This document shows, in pieces, positions 54,323-61,832 of a stretch of DNA of 64,000 bases. Source of the DNA: Thermomicrobiales bacterium (GTDB taxonomy: Bacteria; Chloroflexota; Chloroflexia; Thermomicrobiales; CADCWN01); assembly GCA_030446685.1 (NCBI GenBank), contig JAUJMV010000001.1:18273-82272 (forward strand). Direction: 5' to 3'. The notes under the pieces were generated by a model. The model did no database searches. It worked only from the letters and a program-made list of their open reading frames with translations, and was not told the DNA's origin. The position numbers and the translations under genes are program-made. Numbering within the stretch: position 1 is the stretch's first letter; every line of letters starts with the position of its first letter.

Positions 54323-54354
54323 CCGGCTCCCCAATACCTGGGAAGGGGAGCCGG
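54323..54354 (+). terminator. Hairpin after selD
   Basis: Ten-base perfect stem CCGGCTCCCC / GGGGAGCCGG (54323-54332 with 54345-54354), 20 bases after the selD stop. Confidence 0.5.
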
Positions 54355-54440
54355 ACGCGATACTACCTTGCGCGCAGGCCCGCGCAGGCGTGAGGCGGCA
54401 ACGGCGGCATGGCGGCGACCGGTTCGACCGGGAGGTGACC

Positions 54441-54794
54441 GTGAACGCGACTCTGCGGCGCACCGGCATGGTCCTGATCGGTGTGGAAGCCTTCATGCTG
54501 GTCTGGTACGCGCTCGCCCTGCTGCTGCGCGCGGTCGTGGCGGCGCTGACCGGCGTCGACCCGACCGGGACGTTCCCGACCAGTTTCCTCCTCGTCGCCA
54601 CGGCGCTCGCCGCGACGCTGCTCGTCGCGGCGGTGGGGGCGGCGCTCGTGGCGATGGGCGTGCGGGCGCGCCTCGCGGCCGAACGACGCGCGGCGATCGA
54701 ATGGTCGCTGGCCCGCAGGGCCTGCGCCGCCGGGCGGCGGTGGTCGCCCTACGCCGCCGAGGGGCAGGCCACCGGCGAGCGCTGGCCCTACTGA
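54441..54794 (+). CDS. Two-helix membrane protein, unknown
   Basis: 117 residues from GTG 54441 with GGGAGGTGACC. Helices GMVLIGVEAFMLVWYALALL and TSFLLVATALAATLLVAAVG flank a short outside loop (TGVDPTGTFP). The C-terminus is a basic, Trp/Tyr-containing cytoplasmic tail (ACAAGRRWSPYAAEGQATGE RWPY). No family is recognised. It converges on the methyltransferase gene at 54808 with only 13 bases between. Confidence 0.65.
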   Translation: MNATLRRTGMVLIGVEAFMLVWYALALLLRAVVAALTGVDPTGTFPTSFLLVATALAATLLVAAVGAALVAMGVRARLAAERRAAIEWSLARRACAAGRRWSPYAAEGQATGERWPY

Positions 54795-54807
54795 GCCGCG
54801 GGCGGTC

Positions 54808-55629
54808 TCAGCGCTCCGCGATGAAGAGCCCGGTCGACTTGGTGACGCGGATAGCCCCGGCGCGCTCGATCTCCTCCCGTACCGCCGCGATCAACCGGGC
54901 GCGGGCGGCGCCCCGAGGGAGCCCGCGCCGGCCAGCCATACCGCCCATCGAGAGCAGGTAGTCCACCAGCGGCGCCGCCTCCGTGACGACCAGGCCGTCG
55001 TCGTAGCGGCGCAACTCGACGCGGGTGAAGACGCGGGCCAGCTCCTCCCCGCCCTGTTCGAGGTTGAACCCGAGCGCCTGCCGCGAGTCGCGTGCCTCCG
55101 GGTAGTCGTCGGGCGCGAGGCGGCGGCCCAGGTCGTCGAGTTCGCGCATGTGCCCCAGGCCGTTCGTCGCGGCGTAGAGGCGCCCGCCGGGGCGGAGGAC
55201 GCGGCGGATCTCCGCCAGCGCCCGCGCCCGATCCGGCACATGGTAGAGCATGTGGTTCGCGACGACCGCGTCGAAGCCGGCGTCGACGAACGGGAGCGCC
55301 TGCGCGTCGGCAACCTCGAAGGCGGCGAAGGCGGGGTGGCTGCCGAGGCGGGCGCGGGCCTCCTCCACCATGCCCGGCGAGAGGTCGGACAGGGTGACGC
55401 GCCAGCCGTCGGGGACGCGCCCCAGGTTCTCGATCCAGAGGGCGCCGGGGCCGCAGCCGAGTTCGAGGACGCGGCCGTGGGGGGGGATGTCGAATTGGTC
55501 GAAGACCCAGCGCGGCCAGCCGTAGGGATTCGTGCTGAAGTGCTCGTGCAACGTCATCCGCGACCGGAGGTTGGTGGCATCGCGATACTGGTCATCCCGC
55601 AGATACCCCCGGTCGGTCAACCTCGACAT
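54808..55629 (-). CDS. SAM-dependent methyltransferase (UbiE-like)
   Basis: 273 residues. VLELGCGPGALWIENLGRVP is motif I near residue 54, then VTLSDLSPGMVEEARARLGS, EVADAQALPFVDAGFDAVVA NHMLYHV and EIRRVLRPGGRLYAATNGLG, the sequence of a Methyltransf_11 domain. The N-terminal LHEHFSTNPYGWPRWVFDQF and the helical C-terminal lid are subfamily features. The substrate is unknown. Confidence 0.9.
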   Translation of the reverse strand: MSRLTDRGYLRDDQYRDATNLRSRMTLHEHFSTNPYGWPRWVFDQFDIPPHGRVLELGCGPGALWIENLGRVPDGWRVTLSDLSPGMVEEARARLGSHPAFAAFEVADAQALPFVDAGFDAVVANHMLYHVPDRARALAEIRRVLRPGGRLYAATNGLGHMRELDDLGRRLAPDDYPEARDSRQALGFNLEQGGEELARVFTRVELRRYDDGLVVTEAAPLVDYLLSMGGMAGRRGLPRGAARARLIAAVREEIERAGAIRVTKSTGLFIAER

Positions 55630-55720
55630 CGCGCGCCCCCTTTCCGCCCCGCCGCCACCCCGATCGCCGCCGTCCCTGGAACGGTTGCTGCGCCGCTCCG
55701 GTCGCGCGCGGCGGCCGGCG

Positions 55721-55915
55721 TCACAATGACCGGGCGTTGCGGCTGAACCAGACGAACGCGATGATGCCGGCGACCAGTCCCGCCACCATCGCCGCGATCG
55801 TGAGCCAGCCCGGCGCCGCCAGGCCGAAGACGACCGTGGCGACGAGGAAGATCCAGACGACGATCAGCACCGCCACCGCGATCGGCAGCGCGATCCGCTT
55901 CGCAACATCTTTCAT
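55721..55915 (-). CDS. Small two-helix membrane protein
   Basis: 64 residues from ATG 55915: LPIAVAVLIVVWIFLVATVV and LTIAAMVAGLVAGIIAFVWF, ending with a short basic tail (SRNARSL). No family is named. It is bounded upstream by a strong T/A-flanked hairpin (56007-56038). Confidence 0.6.
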   Translation of the reverse strand: MKDVAKRIALPIAVAVLIVVWIFLVATVVFGLAAPGWLTIAAMVAGLVAGIIAFVWFSRNARSL

Positions 55916-56006
55916 GGGCCGATCATCATCCTCTCATCCCGCCCGGCCGAGGGGTGCCGCTCCCGGCCGGTGTCGTGCCCTCATTCTCGCCGACGGCGGG
56001 CAGATA

Positions 56007-56038
56007 AAAGCCCGCCACGAGGGTTCGTGGCGGGCTTT
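56007..56038. terminator. Bidirectional hairpin terminator
   Basis: Fourteen-base perfect stem AAAGCCCGCCACGA / TCGTGGCGGGCTTT (56007-56020 with 56025-56038), loop GGGT. The A/T ends allow function on both strands. It follows the cold-shock gene on the minus strand. Confidence 0.75.
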
Positions 56039-56164
56039 CCGGTGAAGGGAGCGGTTTGGCTCTGCGTGTTTTCCGGTTTGTCTCCCGCCGCCGCGACGTG
56101 CGGCGCCGGGGCTATGGCGCGCGACCGACACGCGGTCGCGGCGTCTGAATCTATCGGGAGGTGA

Positions 56165-56383
56165 CTACTCCTCGATCAGCCGGACGTTCTCCGCGCGGGT
56201 GCGCCCGGGGTTGCGCGGGTCCTCGCCAACCTCGAACTCCACTCGCTGGCCCTCGCGCAACTGGTCGAAGACGCGCCCCTCAACAGCGCTGCTGTGGAAG
56301 AAGACGTCCTTGTTGGCGTCGTCCGGTGCGATAAAGCCGAACCCTCGGTCATCGCGGATGCTCTTGATCGTTCCCTGTGCCAT
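56165..56383 (-). CDS. csp: Cold-shock protein
   Basis: 72 residues from ATG 56383 with AAAGGACAGC ahead. The RNA-binding motifs are DRGFGFIAPDD (RNP1) and KDVFFHSSAVEG (RNP2), then LREGQRVEFEVGEDPRNPGR. It is a single-stranded nucleic acid chaperone. A TACGAT box on the minus strand about 40 bases upstream is the likely -10. A hairpin terminator lies about 125 bases downstream of its stop. Confidence 0.95.
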   Translation of the reverse strand: MAQGTIKSIRDDRGFGFIAPDDANKDVFFHSSAVEGRVFDQLREGQRVEFEVGEDPRNPGRTRAENVRLIEE

Positions 56384-56424
56384 GGCTGCTGTCCTTTCTG
56401 CCCCTCACGCAGGTATCATCGTAC

Positions 56425-56904
56425 CATATTTCCCGCGATTGGTCATCCCAATCCCCCGAGCGCACCGCACCGGGACGGACGCGCTCTCCCGGGAACGTGG
56501 TCGGGGTTCGATGAGCGGCCCTCCTTCGTCGGGATTTGCGCGTTCGACGCGCCGCCCGCGCGCGACGGAGGGCCGCATGGGGTGTACGCGCGCGGTCGCC
56601 GCCGCGCCATCTGCGCTGCCGCTCGCTCCAGGCTAACACTTGATCCCTGTCTCGCCGTGGGGGTAGAATCGGGCGCGGCAAGATTCCCGGCGTGTTGCCC
56701 CCCGGTCTTCTCGCTGGCTTGGCCTGGAGCCAGGGGCGATTCGAGCGATGGGGTGAGACGCCGCCGGCGGGGCGGCCCCTTCGTCGTCGGTCGGCTGGGG
56801 ATGTCGCCCTCGGCCTCCGGCAGTTGCCCGACGCGCCGCCCCGCGCGCCCTTGCCGCGCCCGATGCCGGCTTGTCGGGGCCTCGCCTCCGGGGGAGCCCA
56901 TCCA
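56425..56904. other. Intergenic, no gene seen
   Basis: About 480 bases between the cold-shock promoter and the gene at 56905. Long open frames exist in several phases because of the base composition, but none has a ribosome site together with a sensible composition. Confidence 0.4.
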
Positions 56905-57216
56905 ATGCTCGACACGTTCACGGTCGCGACCTTCGCCGATCACCTCGGCGAGCCCTTCCGGATCCACCCGGATGCCGGAGACCCCCTCGTGGCGGAGTTG
57001 ATCGCCGCGACCCCCTTCGCGGGCGCCGCCGCTGGGGCCGCGCCCAGTTCCGGTGGGCGCGCGCCCTTCTCGATCGTCTTCCGCGGCCCGCGCGCCCCCC
57101 TGCTGCCGCAGCGCATCTACCGGATCGCGCACGATGCGCTCGGCAGCTTCGAACTGTTCCTCGTCCCGCTCGGCCCGGACGGGGTGGGGCTGCGCTACGA
57201 GGCAGTCTTCGCCTAA
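56905..57216 (+). CDS. DUF6916-like small protein
   Basis: 103 residues from ATG 56905 (GGGGGAG upstream). MLDTFTVATFADHLGEPFRI HPDAG, APFSIVFRGPRAPLLPQRIY and FELFLVPLGPDGVGLRYEAV FA give a small all-beta protein matching the pattern of DUF6916, whose members are often found near phage-tail-like or envelope genes. No such genes are visible here. Function unknown. Confidence 0.65.
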   Translation: MLDTFTVATFADHLGEPFRIHPDAGDPLVAELIAATPFAGAAAGAAPSSGGRAPFSIVFRGPRAPLLPQRIYRIAHDALGSFELFLVPLGPDGVGLRYEAVFA

Positions 57217-57229
57217 CCTGCCGCCGGAC

Positions 57230-57400
57230 CCGCCGTGGCCGGTGGGGACCATTCCAGAAGTGGAGTGGACCCAGTCGCCCCCGGCGTAGCCGAGCGCGCC
57301 GTCGCTGTCGTTGACCGTGACGGCGCGCAGCGTCACGGTGATCGCTGCCTTCGACGTAACGCTACCGGCGGCGAGGGCTTCACACCGGCCGCACAGGCCC
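57230..57400 (-). other. Possible gene fragment
   Basis: On the minus strand the frame reads KAAITVTLRAVTVNDSDGAL GYAGGDWVHSTSG, which looks like part of an extracellular beta-sandwich protein, but it has no start, ribosome site or continuation. It may be a remnant. Confidence 0.25.
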
Positions 57401-57405
57401 CTCGC

Positions 57406-57960
57406 TCACCTGACGACGCGGAAGTGGAGATCCGTCGCCAGGGGCGACTCTGTGACCGCGATGGGCTCCAATGCGATGGGCGCGACCTCCAACCGCTCGA
57501 ACAGGCGGAGGCCCGCACCGAGGAGTACAGGCCGGATGGCGACCTCGATCTCATCGACCAGCCCGGCATTGAGGCACTGCCGGGCGATACTGGCGCCGCC
57601 GATGACCGCGACGTCCTTGTCGCCGGCGGCGGCCTTCGCCCGCGCGATGGCGCTCGCGATGCCGTCCGTGACGAAGTGAAACTTCAACTTGTCGTTCTCT
57701 CCTCTGGTCGCCGTCTGGGGGGCCTGGTGGGTGAGGACGAAGATGGGGGTCTGGAATTCGTAGCCGGTGAAGTCGCCCCCCGCCATGTCGTAGGCGCGCC
57801 GGCCCATGACGACGGCGCCCGTGGTGCGTATCGCTTCCCGCAGCGCCGCGGTCTCCCGCAAGGCCGCGAGATCGGGGTACAGCCGCTCGACGCTGCCGTC
57901 CCGATCGTTGATGAACCCGTCCAGCGACATGGTCATGCCCAAGACGACTTTCGCCGGCAT
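57406..57960 (-). CDS. Dihydrofolate reductase/RibD C-terminal family protein
   Basis: 184 residues from ATG 57960 (GGGAGGAGGGG). KVVLGMTMSLDGFINDRDGS opens the fold, GAVVMGRRAYDMAGGD binds NADPH, and DVAVIGGASIARQCLNAGLV DEIEVAIRPVLLGAG is the RibD_C signature. Family members reduce pteridine- or pyrimidine-like substrates, and many have unknown targets. It precedes nothing related; the riboflavin uptake operon is 13 kb away. Confidence 0.9.
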   Translation of the reverse strand: MPAKVVLGMTMSLDGFINDRDGSVERLYPDLAALRETAALREAIRTTGAVVMGRRAYDMAGGDFTGYEFQTPIFVLTHQAPQTATRGENDKLKFHFVTDGIASAIARAKAAAGDKDVAVIGGASIARQCLNAGLVDEIEVAIRPVLLGAGLRLFERLEVAPIALEPIAVTESPLATDLHFRVVR

Positions 57961-58054
57961 ACCCCTCCTCCCTTTGCTGCCCGTCCGCAGCCGCGCGTGA
58001 CGTCTCCCCCGCGAAGCGAGGCTGCCCACGGCCCAGGATTACGGAGGGGCCGCT

Positions 58055-58495
58055 TCAGGCGTTCCGGCCGTTGTCCACCTGGAACATCCAGCTGATGCCG
58101 TATCGGTCCGTCAGGTCGCCGTAGGTGCCGAAGTATTCCTCTTTCAGCGGGTTCGTCACGTTAGCGCCCACCGAGAGGTTGTCGAAGAAGGATCGCGTTT
58201 GGGCCAGATCGTCGGAGTTGACGCACAGCGCGATGGCGCCGCCCTGGCCGGCGTGCCCTGATCCGCCCATACCGGACGCCATGACGGTGATGCCGTCCGC
58301 GACCAGCACCGCGTGCAGCACCCGGTCATGGGTTTCCGCCGGCATGGCGGCGGCCATGGGGGATTCGCCGACGGTCTGGATCTCGAGCGCCCCGCTGAGG
58401 CAGTCCCGGTAGAAGGTCATCGCCGCGCGGCATTCGCCGTTGAAGTGGATGTACGGTGTCAGTCGTGCCCTGGTATCGCTCCTCCAGCCGTTCAA
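58055..58495 (-). CDS. VOC/PhnB-like protein, start uncertain
   Basis: About 146 residues if a TTG at 58495 is used; no ATG or GTG lies close to the domain start. The core is LTPYIHFNGECRAAMTFYRD, VLHAVLVADGITVMASGMGG, ALCVNSDDLAQTRSFFDNLS and TYGDLTDRYGISWMFQVDNG, the PhnB/3-demethylubiquinone-like glyoxalase fold. A GGAGGAGCG site lies 20-28 bases before the conserved region, next to ATA, so the true start codon may be altered by a base error. Activity is unknown. Confidence 0.72.
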   Translation of the reverse strand: MNGWRSDTRARLTPYIHFNGECRAAMTFYRDCLSGALEIQTVGESPMAAAMPAETHDRVLHAVLVADGITVMASGMGGSGHAGQGGAIALCVNSDDLAQTRSFFDNLSVGANVTNPLKEEYFGTYGDLTDRYGISWMFQVDNGRNA

Positions 58496-58989
58496 TCGCC
58501 CGCCACCAGGGGTGTGGCGTTGAGTAGTCGCTCGGGCTGGGCCGAGATCGACAACCGCGTCGAATGAACGCGGCAATGATACGGCGGGACCGTCCGCCGG
58601 TATGCGGCCCTGATGATCCTGGTGGAGCGGCAGGCGGTGGTCCGGACGGTGCCGGCCCGACTGCGCCGACGAGCGAGCACCCATCAACACGATGCGCCCG
58701 CGCCCGCCACCCTCCCGGATAGGTCGCCACGGCGAGGGCGGAGCCCGTCGGGTTGCTGGGTGGCGGCAGGCGAGCCGGGCGAGGCAACGGCCTGCCCGAC
58801 GGGGCGGTGGGTGAGGCGCGCAGACCCTGTTGGTCCGTCCGCCGAGCCCGCCGCCTGCTGCGTCGTGGTATCGGCAGGCGCTCGACCCCGCGGCGCGGCG
58901 CCGCACGATCCGCTCGGCGCGGCCCTCGACCAGCCCCCGCGCGACATCCCGCCGCGTCAGGCGCGGCCCGCGCCTCCCGCCCGCGCCCC
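58496..58989. other. Intergenic, no gene supported
   Basis: About 490 bases. On the minus strand STPHPWWRAIERLEERYQG near 58480-58560 looks protein-like but has no start or full domain, so it may be a remnant ahead of the PhnB-like gene. Nothing else is recognised. Confidence 0.35.
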
Positions 58990-59331
58990 CTACTGGCGCC
59001 CGCCCCCGCGGTTGGCGCGGTGGTCGCGGCCCAGGTGGTCCTTGTGCTCGAGCACCTGCCGCCGAAGATCCTTGAACGCCTTGTTCACCGCCGGCTCGAA
59101 CGCCCCCGCCTCGTGCGCGTTCAGCAGGCGCTGCGGCAGCGCGAGGCGCAGCTTGACCTCGATGGCGTTCCCCCGCCCCGCCTCGTCGTCGACGATCACC
59201 CGCAGATGTACCTCGTCGCCGGCGAAGGAAGCCAGCAGCGGATCGAGCTGCCCCGCGTGCTCGGTGACGAGATCCTGCTGGGCCGGGGAGAGGGTGAAGT
59301 CGCGCGCATTATTGGTGACGGTGTAGTCCAT
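58990..59331 (-). CDS. HPF/RaiA-like ribosome hibernation factor
   Basis: 113 residues from ATG 59331 (AAGAGGAGG). MDYTVTNNARDFTLSPAQQD LVTEHAGQLDPLL, VHLRVIVDDEAGRGNAIEVK and FEPAVNKAFKDLRRQVLEHK DHL follow the sigma-54-modulation/S30AE N-terminal domain. The C-terminal dimerisation domain of long HPF is absent and a basic RANRGGGR end replaces it. It probably binds the 30S subunit under stress. It follows the baeRF gene with 50 bases between. Confidence 0.8.
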   Translation of the reverse strand: MDYTVTNNARDFTLSPAQQDLVTEHAGQLDPLLASFAGDEVHLRVIVDDEAGRGNAIEVKLRLALPQRLLNAHEAGAFEPAVNKAFKDLRRQVLEHKDHLGRDHRANRGGGRQ

Positions 59332-59381
59332 CGAGCCTCCTCTTGCCCCCACCGGCGGAACCGGGAGGGTCCGGGCATACC

Positions 59382-60506
59382 TCAGGCTGGGAGCGGGAAG
59401 CGCAGCAGCGCGCCCAGTCCCTCCCCCGCCTCGCGCAGGCGGGCGGCGGGATCGCCGTGGATCAGCTCCACGTCGCCCCCCTGCTGGAAGGTGCGCTCGA
59501 CCGCCCACTCGACCAGATCGCCGACCGGTCGCGTCGCCCCTCCGCAGAGGGTACACGCCGCGGCGTCGCCGGCGAGCAGCCGCCCGCAGTTGGTGCATTC
59601 GGCGCCCGACAAGCGCACCCCGTCGGCGACGACCAGCGTCCGCACCGCGGCCTGGAAGAGGGCGTCGAGGGTCGGGGTGACGCCGCGCACCGCCCGGCCC
59701 CCTGGCGCCGCCAGGTCGAGCAGTTCGTCCAGCAGGCGCGCCTCGGCCTCGCGCTCGGCCCGCTCCGCGAGCGGCTGCGTCCGCGCGAGGAGTTCCGGCC
59801 CGGTCAGGTCGACCGTGGCGTTGAAGGTGTCGGCCAGGCGCGCGGCGAGCGGCGGCGGGAGGAGCCGCTGGAGCGCGCTCGCGGCCTCCGTCAGCCCGCC
59901 GACGAAGAGGCGGTCGAAGGGGCGCCGGCGCTGGAGCCGCTCCAGGCGCGCCACGGTCTCCTTGAGGTGCCGCTGGACGAGCGCGTCGTGCTGCCGCTCG
60001 TACTTCCCCTCGTCCCAGCCGGTGTGCGACTCGTCGATGTAGACGTCGTCGTGGGCGTACCGCTCCTCCTCGATCTGGTTCAGGCGGACCGTGAAGAGCC
60101 GTGCCTGCTCCTTGTCCACCAGGACGACGGCGTAGCGCGCGTGTTCCTCCAGCAGATCGAGGAGCGGCGTCAGGTGCGGCGCGGCCTCGTAGGCGACGTG
60201 GTCGGCGACGACGATCGGGAGGAAATGCGCCTGCCAGAGCCCGGCGGGCTGGCAGGAGAAGATGGCGAGCCCTAGCCCTTGGGGCGGCTCGCGGTCGAGC
60301 CAAGCCTGCACCGCGGCGGCCTCGGCGTCGAGCCGCGCCCGCCCGTCGTCGTCCAGCCCGCCGCGCAGGCCATGGACCAGGCCCTTGAACGCGGTCTGGT
60401 GGGCCGCCTCCGGCTGCCGCCCCGGCTCCAGGCTGAGGTAGACGCTGAGGACTGGCGCGCTCCCGTCGAACCCCTGCAGTTGCTTCAATTGCTCTTCGGC
60501 GATCAT
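59382..60506 (-). CDS. Bacterial archaeo-eukaryotic release-factor-like protein (baeRF10 type)
   Basis: 374 residues. The N-terminal LQGFDGSAPVLSVYLSLEPG R and the following helical part, RYAVVLVDKEQARLFTVRLN QIEEE (an RNase-H-like eRF1 domain 2 pattern), RRPFDRLFVGGLTEAASALQ RLLP and a final Zn-ribbon-like ECTNCGRLL ... ACTLCGG followed by GDVELIHGDPAARLREAGEG are the domains of baeRF proteins related to eRF1/Vms1. These are predicted to act on stalled ribosomes or peptidyl-tRNA. Being paired with an HPF-type factor supports a ribosome stress role. Confidence 0.82.
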   Translation of the reverse strand: MIAEEQLKQLQGFDGSAPVLSVYLSLEPGRQPEAAHQTAFKGLVHGLRGGLDDDGRARLDAEAAAVQAWLDREPPQGLGLAIFSCQPAGLWQAHFLPIVVADHVAYEAAPHLTPLLDLLEEHARYAVVLVDKEQARLFTVRLNQIEEERYAHDDVYIDESHTGWDEGKYERQHDALVQRHLKETVARLERLQRRRPFDRLFVGGLTEAASALQRLLPPPLAARLADTFNATVDLTGPELLARTQPLAERAEREAEARLLDELLDLAAPGGRAVRGVTPTLDALFQAAVRTLVVADGVRLSGAECTNCGRLLAGDAAACTLCGGATRPVGDLVEWAVERTFQQGGDVELIHGDPAARLREAGEGLGALLRFPLPA

Positions 60507-60746
60507 CCCTCACCCCCGCTCATGCCCTCGTCCGGTCTGCCGAGCCGCCCGGCGGCGCCTCGGCGACAGGCCCTCCCGTGCAATTACCGTGCCGCGTGAG
60601 CACATGTGTACGCTTCTTGCTCACACCCGGCGCTGCCGTGTCGTGCATGGGAGGGCAGCGCCCGGTCTCGGTGCGGGTAGTGGCTGCCCGGCGAGATCGG
60701 CGGCGGATAGCGGACCCGCGCCGCCGGCGGTGGGTGATCGAAGGGG

Positions 60747-60775
60747 TTGCGTCGATCCGGCAGTCCCCCTACAAT
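60747..60775 (+). promoter_or_regulatory. Promoter of the cox operon
   Basis: TTGCGT (60747-60752), 17-base spacer, TACAAT (60770-60775), about 98 bases before coxB. The rest of 60507-60872 holds no gene. Confidence 0.65.
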
Positions 60776-60872
60776 GCGGCCCGAGCAGCACCACGCAATG
60801 CCACCCGAGGCCGGCACTCGCCGGATCGGGCAAGGGCACGCCGGGGCAGGGCGGTGAGACTGGAGGGCGCGC

Positions 60873-61832
60873 ATGGGCGATACCCCCTCGTTCGATCCCA
60901 GTTCGCTCGATGAACTGGTCGACATCAATTCGATCCCCTGGTCGCCCCTGTTCATCTTCATCATGGTCGTGGCGGTGGCGATCAGCCTGCTGGTGGCGGG
61001 GCTGGTCGCCTACAGCGTCCGGCGGTTCCGCGCGCGGCCGGGGGGCGGGGTGCCGCGGCAGGACTTCGGCAACCGCAACCTGGAGATCGCCTGGACGGCG
61101 GCGCCCGCCGCGCTGGTCATCTTCGTCTTCGGGTGGACGTTCCTCACCATGCGCACCACGCCGACGCCGGGCAGCGACCTGCCCGACGGGCGGCGGCCGG
61201 ACATCGTGGCGGTCGGGCAGCGGTGGTGGTGGTCCTTCCACTATCCCGAGTCGGGCGTCACGGTCGCCAACGAAATCCACATCCCGGCCGGGCGCCGGGT
61301 GCTGGTGCAGCTCACCTCGGACGAGGTGCAGCACAACTTCTGGATCCCGGAACTCGGCCAGAAGATGGACATGTACCCGGGCAAGACCAACTATCTCTGG
61401 CTGGAGGCGAAGGAGCCGGGCATCTACCACGGGGTCTGCGCCGAGTACTGTGGGACGCAGCACGCCTGGATGCGGCTGATCGCGGTGGCCCAGCCGGAGG
61501 CCGAGTACGCCGCCTGGGTCCGCGACCAGCAGACGGCGCCCTTGCCGGTGGCCGAGCCGCTGCCCCAACTGGGCCGGGCGATCTACATCGCGCGCAACTG
61601 CGGGAGCTGCCACGCGATCGCCACCGTGTCCGAGGGGCAGGCGGGGCCGAACCTGACCCACTTCGGCAGCCGCCTGACGATCTCCGCCGGGGTGCTGACC
61701 AACACGCCGGAGAACCTGGCGATCTACCTGCGCAACCCGCAGGCGGTCAAGCCGGGGATTTTCATGCCGAACTTCCGCCTGAGCGAAGAGGAAATCGCCG
61801 CCCTGGTGGCCTACCTGGAGAGCCTGCGATGA
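60873..61832 (+). CDS. coxB: Cytochrome c oxidase subunit II with fused cytochrome c domain
   Basis: 319 residues. Two N-terminal helices (PLFIFIMVVAVAISLLVAGL, AWTAAPAALVIFVFGWTFLT) anchor the protein. The cupredoxin domain has GQRWWWSFHYPE and the CuA ligands in HGVCAEYCGTQHAWM. A C-terminal class I cytochrome c domain follows, with the heme site NCGSCHAIAT and axial Met in GIFMPNFRL. Electrons enter at the heme or CuA and pass to subunit I. The stop overlaps the coxA start (ATGA). Confidence 0.96.
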   Translation: MGDTPSFDPSSLDELVDINSIPWSPLFIFIMVVAVAISLLVAGLVAYSVRRFRARPGGGVPRQDFGNRNLEIAWTAAPAALVIFVFGWTFLTMRTTPTPGSDLPDGRRPDIVAVGQRWWWSFHYPESGVTVANEIHIPAGRRVLVQLTSDEVQHNFWIPELGQKMDMYPGKTNYLWLEAKEPGIYHGVCAEYCGTQHAWMRLIAVAQPEAEYAAWVRDQQTAPLPVAEPLPQLGRAIYIARNCGSCHAIATVSEGQAGPNLTHFGSRLTISAGVLTNTPENLAIYLRNPQAVKPGIFMPNFRLSEEEIAALVAYLESLR

